Shown one piece after another: positions 58,004 to 64,000 of a stretch of DNA of 64,000 nucleotides. Origin of the DNA: Kroppenstedtia eburnea (GTDB taxonomy: Bacteria; Bacillota; Bacilli; Thermoactinomycetales; DSM-45169); assembly GCF_013282215.1 (NCBI RefSeq), contig NZ_CP048103.1, positions 2,232,001 to 2,296,000 of the forward strand, in the 5' to 3' direction. Every line of letters begins with the position of its first letter. Within the stretch, counting starts at the first letter, position 1. The notes under the pieces are model-generated. The model was not told the origin of the DNA, ran no database searches, and saw only the letters and a list, made by a program, of their open reading frames with translations. The position numbers and the translations under genes were made by a program.

Positions 58004-58030
58004 AAAAAAAAGGAGGGGAATCCCCTCCTT
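58004..58030 (-). terminator. Intrinsic terminator of spoIIGA-sigE
   Basis: Minus strand AAGGAGGGGATTCCCCTCCTT with T run, between sigE and sigG. Confidence 0.9.
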
Positions 58031-58049
58031 CAGCCGCATCGCGCCGCGG

Positions 58050-58772
58050 CTACACCATCTTGTTAAATTCTTTGCGAAGCCGTTTGATAATCCGCTTCTC
58101 CAGACGGGAGATGTAAGACTGGGAGATCCCCAACAGATCGGCCACGTCTTTTTGGGTCTTCTCCTCCCCACCGTTGAGGCCGAAGCGGAGCTCCATGATC
58201 TTTCGCTCCCGCTCGGACAGCCGGGACAGAGCTGTGCGCAAAATCTTCCGATCCACCTGCTCTTCGATGTTGCGGTAAATGGTATCATTGTCTGTGCCCA
58301 TCACATCGGAGAGCAACAGCTCATTGCCGTCCCAGTCCATATTGAGAGGTTCGTCAAAGGAAACCTCCGACCGGATTTTGTTGTTACGTCGCAGAAACAT
58401 CAGGATCTCATTTTCGATGCAGCGGGAGGCGTATGTGGCCAGCTTGATCTTCTTTGAAGGGTCAAAGGTGTTGACAGCTTTGATCAGGCCGATGGTGCCG
58501 ATGGATACCAGATCTTCAATGTTGATTCCCGTATTCTCAAACTTGCGGGCGATGTAGACCACCAACCGGAGATTGCGCTCAATCAACATGGCTCGAACCG
58601 CCGCATCCCCGCTGGGCAATCGGATCAACAGATGTTCTTCCTCTTCCCGGGTCAGGGGTGGAGGCAGGGCCTCACTTCCCCCGATATAATATATTTCTTC
58701 TCCTTTCAACCCGATCTGCATAAGGATACGGTACCACAATAATTGGAACGCCAACTTCCACTTCAGGACCAT
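58050..58772 (-). CDS. sigE: RNA polymerase sigma-E factor precursor
   Basis: Early mother-cell sigma factor made as pro-sigma-E. 240 residues. The N-terminal pro-sequence (about 1-27, amphipathic, [16 protein letters not shown]) leads into [13 protein letters not shown], the conserved junction cut by SpoIIGA. Region 2 has [18 protein letters not shown] near residue 88, region 4 [23 protein letters not shown] near 208. Placed 55 nt after spoIIGA, its protease. Confidence 0.97.
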   Translation of the reverse strand: MVLKWKLAFQLLWYRILMQIGLKGEEIYYIGGSEALPPPLTREEEEHLLIRLPSGDAAVRAMLIERNLRLVVYIARKFENTGINIEDLVSIGTIGLIKAVNTFDPSKKIKLATYASRCIENEILMFLRRNNKIRSEVSFDEPLNMDWDGNELLLSDVMGTDNDTIYRNIEEQVDRKILRTALSRLSERERKIMELRFGLNGGEEKTQKDVADLLGISQSYISRLEKRIIKRLRKEFNKMV

Positions 58773-58827
58773 ACGACGACCTCCTCCTTCAATCTTTCAA
58801 GACAAGCCCGGGGATTCGACGGGGTTT

Positions 58828-59736
58828 TTATCCTGCAACCGGCATGCAGGCGGGATGCAGGATCGCCTGGTACGTCCCATCCGTGGACAATCGCTTGCTG
58901 TCCAGTCCGATCAGCACCCTCCCCGCCTCGTGCCATCTGCCCTCCTGGAACACTTCCACTCTGTCCGGTTTCAGGGCGAGCAACATGCCACCGTCACTGG
59001 CGGCTCCGCGGAAGGGAACAAACCGGATCCGGGTCATCCACTCTTCCGATAAGTCGGTTCCCAATCTTGCCCAATTCTTCTCCTGTGTCATGGAGACCAA
59101 CGGGGAGGGCAAAAAGGGGGCCAATGGTTCCAATTCCACCATCATGACCGGAATCCGGCTGATCGGATCCCGCAGTTGGTTGCCTGTATCGATCAGGCCG
59201 ACGCATTCCACCTTTTTCCCATTGATCCAGATCGCCACAGGGGCCAGGAACTGATTCACACTGTGACGTTCCTGAATCGTTCCAAAGGATACCCGGGCGT
59301 ACAGCCAAACCAAGGGAAAAGCCAACAAGACGAACACCCAGGATACAGGAGAACCCCACCCGTAGGATTGGGTCAGCAACATCCCATCGGATGCTTGGAC
59401 CCCTCCGGAAAAGAAATAATGGAGTGCAAACATCCCCCCGCCGGTAACAAAGGAGATCAGATAAAAAACTCCCAAGTTTCGCAAAAAGGCGAGCGGTCCG
59501 CGAAAGCCCATGGCCACCCACACCATCAACACGGAAAACAGCATTTTTCCGATAAACGTGTAAGAAAGGAGTAAAGGTTGAAGCAGATGGATCACGGCAT
59601 AGCTGGCACCGAGAAGCGCTGCTGCCAGAATCCGCCGAATGGAAGTCTGCTGGCGACGAATCGCAGATGTCAGCCACAAGAGAAGAAAATCGATGCACAG
59701 GTTGAGGGCGAAAACCATGTCGGCATATACAACCAT
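58828..59736 (-). CDS. spoIIGA: Pro-sigma-E processing aspartic protease SpoIIGA
   Basis: Septum-localised protease that activates sigma-E. 302 residues: five membrane helices in residues 1-155, then a soluble aspartic protease domain with the catalytic motif GLIDTGNQLRDPIS near residue 183 and VLIGLDSKRLSTDGTYQAILHP near the end. The start codon is close to the family N terminus (VVYADMVFALNLCIDFLLLW). A -10-like TATACT (59769-59774) upstream, together with nearby TGTCA-containing boxes, could be a Spo0A-dependent promoter; this is not proven. Confidence 0.94.
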   Translation of the reverse strand: MVVYADMVFALNLCIDFLLLWLTSAIRRQQTSIRRILAAALLGASYAVIHLLQPLLLSYTFIGKMLFSVLMVWVAMGFRGPLAFLRNLGVFYLISFVTGGGMFALHYFFSGGVQASDGMLLTQSYGWGSPVSWVFVLLAFPLVWLYARVSFGTIQERHSVNQFLAPVAIWINGKKVECVGLIDTGNQLRDPISRIPVMMVELEPLAPFLPSPLVSMTQEKNWARLGTDLSEEWMTRIRFVPFRGAASDGGMLLALKPDRVEVFQEGRWHEAGRVLIGLDSKRLSTDGTYQAILHPACMPVAG

Positions 59737-59844
59737 TTTTGGTTCCTTCCCCTGTTCAAGGTGTCATCAGTATATCCCAATCCATTTTCAATGTCTGTCT
59801 AAACTTGCAGACGCCGGGTGACTTTTTTTGTCAGTTCTTGACAC

Positions 59845-59881
59845 AAAAAAGGGTGGCCTCAGCAGATCCTGAGTACCACCC
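59845..59881 (-). terminator. Intrinsic terminator of ftsA-ftsZ
   Basis: Minus strand GGGTGGTACTCAGG pairs with CTGAGGCCACCC, followed by T6. The repeat at 59902-60091 is inserted between it and the ftsZ stop. Confidence 0.85.
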
Positions 59882-59901
59882 CTGTTCATCATCAACGCCC
59901 T

Positions 59902-60091
59902 CTAGAAGCGTTGTGATTTAGTGCATTCTTGGACGGTCGGGATTGGGTTTCACATTTTGTTCCGTTGTTCTTACGAGCCAAAGTCACTCCATGTGAAACC
60001 CACCCCTCCCTGCATAGCGAGACCGGGAACGGAGTGACCTAGGCGAGACTTGTGCCCTATCGTATGAATGGCTTTTTCACAATGCTTCCAG
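59902..60091. repeat. Intergenic TIR repeat (MITE-like)
   Basis: 190 bp with ends CTAGAAGCGTTGTGA and the complement of CTGGAAGCATTGTGA (13 of 15 match); core GGGTTTCACAT...ATGTGAAACCC then GCGAGACCGGGAACGG and GGCGAGACTTGTGCCC. Lies 20 nt past the ftsZ stop. Confidence 0.78.
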
Positions 60092-60110
60092 TCCGTTCCG
60101 GGATCCGGAG

Positions 60111-61220
60111 TCACTTCTTCCGACGGTGCCGCAGGAAGGTGGGGATTTCCAACCCCCCGCCATCCGATTTCGGTTTGACGATATCGATCTGGCTCGGTTT
60201 ATCCGCAGGACGGACGTCCCGATCCAGTCCAAACTGGGGTTTCCCTTTGGCTTGTTCCGGTTCCTTCCGGTGATCAAAGCCTGTGGCAATCACCGTCACC
60301 AGGATCTCATCCTTCAGATCCTCGTTGATCACCGCCCCGAAGATCATGTTCACTTCCGGATCGGAGGCTGAGGCGACAATATCAGCCGCTTCGTTCACTT
60401 CGTACAGACTCAAGTTGGTGCCGCCGGTGATGTTCATCAGCACGCCCCGGGCCCCATCGATGGACGTCTCCAGGAGAGGACTGCAGATCGCTTTCTTGGC
60501 CGCCTCTGTGGCCCTGGACTCGCCGGTGGCCATACCGATCCCCATCAAGGCGGAACCCCGTTCTGTCATAATCGTTTTCACGTCGGCAAAGTCCAGGTTG
60601 ATCAGGCCCGGTACCGCGATCAGATCGGAGATGCCCTGCACCCCCTGGCGGAGGACATTGTCCGCTTCCCGGAAAGCTTCCAGCATGGGCGTGTTTTTAT
60701 CCACGATCTCCAACAACCGGTCATTGGGGATGACGATCAGGGTGTCCACTTTATCCTTGAGCTCGGCAATCCCCTGATCCGCCTGAAGGGAGCGTTTCCT
60801 CCCTTCAAAAGTGAAGGGACGGGTCACCACACCGACGGTGAGCGCTCCCTGTTCCCGGGCCGCTTCGGCGATTTCCGGAGCGGCTCCCGTACCTGTGCCC
60901 CCGCCCATTCCCGCGGTGACAAAAACCATGTCGGCCCCTTTGAGGACATTTTCGATATTTTCCAGGCTTTCCTCGGCGGCTTTCTTTCCCACATTGGGGT
61001 TGGCCCCGGCCCCCAGTCCCCGGGTCAGTTTTTCACCGATCTGGAGTTTGACCGGTGCATGGGAACGGTTGAGTGCCTGGGCATCGGTGTTCACAGCGAT
61101 GAACTCGACCCCCTGCACTCCGCTTTCAATCATGCGGTTGACAGCGTTGCTTCCACCGCCACCCACACCGATCACCTTGATCTGAGCAATTTGTTCAACT
61201 TCCATATCAAACTCCAACAT
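60111..61220 (-). CDS. ftsZ: Cell-division protein FtsZ
   Basis: Tubulin-like GTPase that forms the Z ring. 369 residues: [16 protein letters not shown] near residue 15, the GTP signature [16 protein letters not shown] near 105, [11 protein letters not shown] near 208, and a variable linker leading to the C-terminal peptide [14 protein letters not shown] that binds FtsA and SepF, both encoded in this window. ATG at 61220 follows GGAGGGA. Confidence 0.97.
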   Translation of the reverse strand: MLEFDMEVEQIAQIKVIGVGGGGSNAVNRMIESGVQGVEFIAVNTDAQALNRSHAPVKLQIGEKLTRGLGAGANPNVGKKAAEESLENIENVLKGADMVFVTAGMGGGTGTGAAPEIAEAAREQGALTVGVVTRPFTFEGRKRSLQADQGIAELKDKVDTLIVIPNDRLLEIVDKNTPMLEAFREADNVLRQGVQGISDLIAVPGLINLDFADVKTIMTERGSALMGIGMATGESRATEAAKKAICSPLLETSIDGARGVLMNITGGTNLSLYEVNEAADIVASASDPEVNMIFGAVINEDLKDEILVTVIATGFDHRKEPEQAKGKPQFGLDRDVRPADKPSQIDIVKPKSDGGGLEIPTFLRHRRKK

Positions 61221-61260
61221 CGATTGTCCCTCCAATATCTGTCAAATCTCTGTGTCACCC

Positions 61261-62499
61261 TCAAATGAACTGCCCGATGAAATCCCGGATCTTCACCCAG
61301 GTTGAGGGTTTGTTGTTTTTATTTCGCTTGGATGAGTGACTCCGGTTGTCATATTCCGGAAGCCGGTGCAACCAGCGCCGCTGGATATAATGAACCATCC
61401 CCACCCCGCCGGTGAAGGAGGGATCCTCCGCCCCGATATGCTGAGGGGAAATGATCCGGACAGCATGTCCCAGTTGGGCACGGGCCACACCGAGAATATG
61501 AGGGGTGGACATCACGCCGCCGGTCAGGACATACCCTCCGGCAGGTTCTCCGGGAAAGCCGAGGGATTCCACCTGTTCGCGGATCAGCTGGAAGATCTCC
61601 TCCACCCGGGGTTCGATAATCATGGCCAACTCTTCCTGGGAGATGGTTCTCTCCCGGTTGCTTCCAATCGTGGGAACTCCGAAGTTGACCTCCTTGTCCG
61701 CCTCTTCCACGAGGGCCACACCATACTTCCGCTTCAATTTTTCCGCAATCTCCGTCTGGGTTCGCAGTCCGTAGGCGATATCATTGGTGATAAAATCACC
61801 GCCGATGGGAAGTTCCCCGGCGGCGGCCAGGTCCCCTTGGTCAAAGACAGCCAGGGACGTGGCTCCGCCTCCGATATCCGCGAGGACGACCCCCATGTTC
61901 TTTTCGTCGGCAGAAAGACAGATCTCTCCGGCGGCCAGGGGGAGCAAGAGGATTCCATCCACCGCCAGATCCGCCTTTTCCACACAGCGGAGGACATTGT
62001 GAATGATCGTTTTGGAACCGGTCACGATGGTGGCTTCCACTTCCAGCCGAACTCCCACCATTCCGTGAGGGTCCTGGATGTCTCCGAGGCCATCCACCAC
62101 ATATTGCTTGGGCACCACTTCGATGACCGCCCGCTCCGGGGGCAGGGCCACCACCCGGGCTGCTTGCATCACCCGGTCCACGTCCTCCTGGTCGATCTCC
62201 TTATTCTCGCCGGAAACGGCCACCACCCCATGGCTGGGATGCAAAGAGACATGGTTCCCCGCGATTCCCACAAACACGCTGGATATTTCTATACCCACCA
62301 TCCGCTCCGCATGTGTGACAGCTTCACGGATCGATTGAACCGCTTGGTCAATATCTGTGATCGCCCCTTTCTTCGTCCCCTTGGAGGAAGCGGAACCGAC
62401 GCCGACAATCTGGATGTTCTCCCGGGTGACTTCGGCGACGATCACGCGAACTTTGGATGTGCCTATGTCCAGGCTGACTATAAACTCTCCACTGCTCAA
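61261..62499 (-). CDS. ftsA: Cell-division protein FtsA
   Basis: Actin-like membrane anchor of FtsZ. 412 residues: phosphate 1 FIVSLDIGTSKVRVIVAE at residues 5-22, the 1C domain, phosphate 2 LADIGGGATSLAVF near 205, adenosine VLTGGVMSTPHILGVA near 325 and a C-terminal amphipathic helix (WVKIRDFIGQFI) for membrane binding. The start is the TTG at 62499, 9 nt after AAGGAGGT; a GTG at 62535 would add an unusual extension containing that site. Confidence 0.95.
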   Translation of the reverse strand: MSSGEFIVSLDIGTSKVRVIVAEVTRENIQIVGVGSASSKGTKKGAITDIDQAVQSIREAVTHAERMVGIEISSVFVGIAGNHVSLHPSHGVVAVSGENKEIDQEDVDRVMQAARVVALPPERAVIEVVPKQYVVDGLGDIQDPHGMVGVRLEVEATIVTGSKTIIHNVLRCVEKADLAVDGILLLPLAAGEICLSADEKNMGVVLADIGGGATSLAVFDQGDLAAAGELPIGGDFITNDIAYGLRTQTEIAEKLKRKYGVALVEEADKEVNFGVPTIGSNRERTISQEELAMIIEPRVEEIFQLIREQVESLGFPGEPAGGYVLTGGVMSTPHILGVARAQLGHAVRIISPQHIGAEDPSFTGGVGMVHYIQRRWLHRLPEYDNRSHSSKRNKNNKPSTWVKIRDFIGQFI

Positions 62500-62661
62500 A
62501 TCCTGGGCACCTCCTTGCCCGAGAATTTTTGACACGGTGGTGGAAATGGATTTTTTCTCTGAAATAAATGGGGAGAAGCGAAGGGGAGAATTCCGCTTGT
62601 ACCAAAGTAATTCAACGCCAAGGAGTTTTTACCCTTTTTCCCCCCAACTTTTTCTTCCACC

Positions 62662-63396
62662 TCATTTTTCTGCATCGGAGAGTCGATTCCCGGGTACATA
62701 CCATGTGCTCTCCAGCAGATGGAGAGTTCCCGGAGGACGGTCCATGAAATGGGGGTAGTATTTCATCTTTTCGCCAAAATCCCGGGCGCGGACGCGAATC
62801 AAATGATCACGCAGGGTATATACCTTGACCAGATCAGGATATGTATCGTTCCCGCCGGGGCGGATCTCCGAGATCTCAGCAGATACCCGGGGCGGAAGTT
62901 GGGCCAATCCCGCGGCGATCCATTTGCGCTCTTGACTCTGATTCAGCCCTTTCACCAGCGGGCGGTCCACCTCTCCCTTCCATGGGCTCTTCTTCAGGAT
63001 GGAACCGTCGGACAGCAACGGGTAGATCTGACCCCCTTCCGACAGATAGCCCACCCGATTCACCTCCCGCAACCGGATCCGCACCTTTCCCGGAAAGGAT
63101 TTGATCACGGATGCCTCCTTGACTTCCGGCAAATCCCGCAGGCGCTCCTCTGCCCGCTTTGCATCCCAATGGAACCAGGAAGCCCCTTTCATCAGACGGG
63201 CGGTCTCCAACACCTTCCCGTCACTCAGCCACCGGTTTCCTTCTATGCGGATCTCCCTGATTTCACTCAAAGGGGATCTCAGGAACAAAACCAGAGAAAT
63301 CCCCAGGAAAAACAGAAGAATAAACAGGATGGCCGCAACCGAGGGGGGTTTTCGACCCCGGCCCGGGGAACGTAAGGGCGGAACCCGTTGTTCCAT
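62662..63396 (-). CDS. divIB: Cell-division protein DivIB/FtsQ
   Basis: Bitopic divisome protein, 244 residues. Basic cytosolic N terminus (PPLRSPGRGRKPPS), one membrane helix at about 20-41, a POTRA domain (EIREIRIEGNRWLSDGKVLETARL, about 45-115) and a beta domain to about 225 (NRVGYLSEGGQIYPLLSDGSIL, LVKVYTLRDHLIRVRARDFGEKM). Between murA and ftsA. Its start has a plain upstream AGGAG. Confidence 0.93.
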   Translation of the reverse strand: MEQRVPPLRSPGRGRKPPSVAAILFILLFFLGISLVLFLRSPLSEIREIRIEGNRWLSDGKVLETARLMKGASWFHWDAKRAEERLRDLPEVKEASVIKSFPGKVRIRLREVNRVGYLSEGGQIYPLLSDGSILKKSPWKGEVDRPLVKGLNQSQERKWIAAGLAQLPPRVSAEISEIRPGGNDTYPDLVKVYTLRDHLIRVRARDFGEKMKYYPHFMDRPPGTLHLLESTWYVPGNRLSDAEK

Positions 63397-63502
63397 GGAG
63401 ATACAACTCCTTTACCTACCCCGCAGAGGGAAATGCTGATGCAATCTCACCCTATGTTATCACAAAGTACCAGATCTTCGGGACAGGGGTGACAAAATCC
63501 CA

Positions 63503-63530
63503 AAAAAGCAGCGGCACAATTTGTGCTGCT
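63503..63530 (-). terminator. Terminator after murA
   Basis: Minus strand AGCAGCAGCACAA pairs with TTGTGCCGCTGCT (one mismatch), followed by T6. Confidence 0.8.
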
Positions 63531-63535
63531 GCCAG

Positions 63536-64000
63536 TTATAGTGAGGCTACTTTTCCATGATAGCGCTGAATCTGTCCACCCAGAAGCTGAAGGGTGGCAT
63601 CCAGCCGTTCATATCCCCGGTCAATATGGTTGAGTCCATGTACATGAGTGGTTCCACTGGCGGCCAATCCGGCAGTGACCAGAGCCGCCCCTGCCCGCAG
63701 GTCCGTCGCTTCCACGACGGCTCCGCTCAGATGGGGCACTCCCCGGATCTCCACCTGATTGTCACGGGCGGTAAGATCCGCTCCCATCCGTATCAACTCA
63801 TGGACATGTTTCAAACGCCCGTTAAAGATCTTCTCGGATAATTTGCTCTTCCCCTCGGTCAGGGATAACAAAACGACGATCTGGGGCTGCATATCCGTGG
63901 GAAATCCCGGATAAGGCTCCGTCACCACATCGCCCACCGCCTTCAACCGGGCACCCCCACGAACCCACAAAGCATCCCCCTCACTTTTCAGCTGAGCACC
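63536..64000 (-). CDS. murA: UDP-N-acetylglucosamine 1-carboxyvinyltransferase, 3' part
   Basis: First committed enzyme of peptidoglycan synthesis. Only the C-terminal 154 codons are in the window; the frame is open to its edge (starting [16 protein letters not shown]). EPT-family blocks are [50 protein letters not shown] and [18 protein letters not shown]. Assigned to murA rather than aroA from the FPTDMQPQ and DLRAGAALV motifs. Upstream of divIB in the dcw cluster. Confidence 0.92.
   Translation of the reverse strand, partial: GAQLKSEGDALWVRGGARLKAVGDVVTEPYPGFPTDMQPQIVVLLSLTEGKSKLSEKIFNGRLKHVHELIRMGADLTARDNQVEIRGVPHLSGAVVEATDLRAGAALVTAGLAASGTTHVHGLNHIDRGYERLDATLQLLGGQIQRYHGKVASL

Overview
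The window looks like chromosome of a spore-forming Bacillota, most likely class Bacilli near the Thermoactinomycetaceae. That placement is an inference from three things: a fairly GC-rich genome with many GTG and TTG starts behind AGGAGG-type ribosome sites; sporulation genes (spoIIGA, sigE, sigG, an alpha/beta SASP, a GerPF-like protein, a YteA/YlyA-like protein); and gene order that follows the Bacillus subtilis cell-division to pyr region. Almost all genes lie on the minus strand, so in most blocks transcription runs from high to low coordinates.

Layout. 10-3340: glycerol uptake genes glpF-glpK and glpP, with two GlpP-type leader hairpins. 3367-11146: one probable galactose/galactoside operon, galT-galK-galE-ROK regulator-sugar binding lipoprotein-two ABC permeases. 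11365-16926: GerPF-like protein, Lys-rich membrane protein, pgi, mtnN, a cold-shock gene with a large leader hairpin, a CarD-like gene, and an unknown membrane protein with a small overlapping ORF. 16999-20262: a CRISPR array of about 34 repeats and no cas genes. It is broken by four copies of a module made of the last codons of ilvA, the ilvA-side hairpin and the CRISPR leader. 20465-33138: ilvA, LysR regulator and YeiH-type exporter, dapF, Ca2+ P-type ATPase, rqcH, a small multidrug exporter, a frameshifted pentapeptide gene, a polysaccharide deacetylase and a membrane protein. 33266-43514: the complete attenuated pyr operon pyrR-pyrP-pyrB-pyrC-carA-carB-pyrF-pyrE, without pyrK/pyrD. 43522-52494: rluD, lspA, ylyA-like, a DUF5665-like protein, SASP, an ArsR-DoxX-AHSA1 operon with a broken DoxX, a decayed IS701-like transposase, and ileS with a T-box. 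52504-64000: divIVA, ylmH, ylmG, sepF, ylmE, ylmD, ylmC, sigG, sigE, spoIIGA, ftsZ, ftsA, divIB and the 3' part of murA.

Points that stand out. The CRISPR array has been remodelled by serial segmental duplication that carried its own leader and the ilvA tail into the array. A family of short intergenic repeats with terminal inverted repeats sits at the 3' ends of genes, and three genes use the TAG inside a repeat end as their stop codon. CarA has Gly where the catalytic Cys of the glutaminase is expected. GlpK has Glu at the position of the HPr-phosphorylated His of Gram-positive GlpK. The csp leader contains a perfect 20-bp stem followed by a T run.

Limits. Everything here was read by eye. 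Family assignments rest on recognised motifs and gene order, not on database searches, and single-base claims (CarA, frameshifts) could be sequencing errors.
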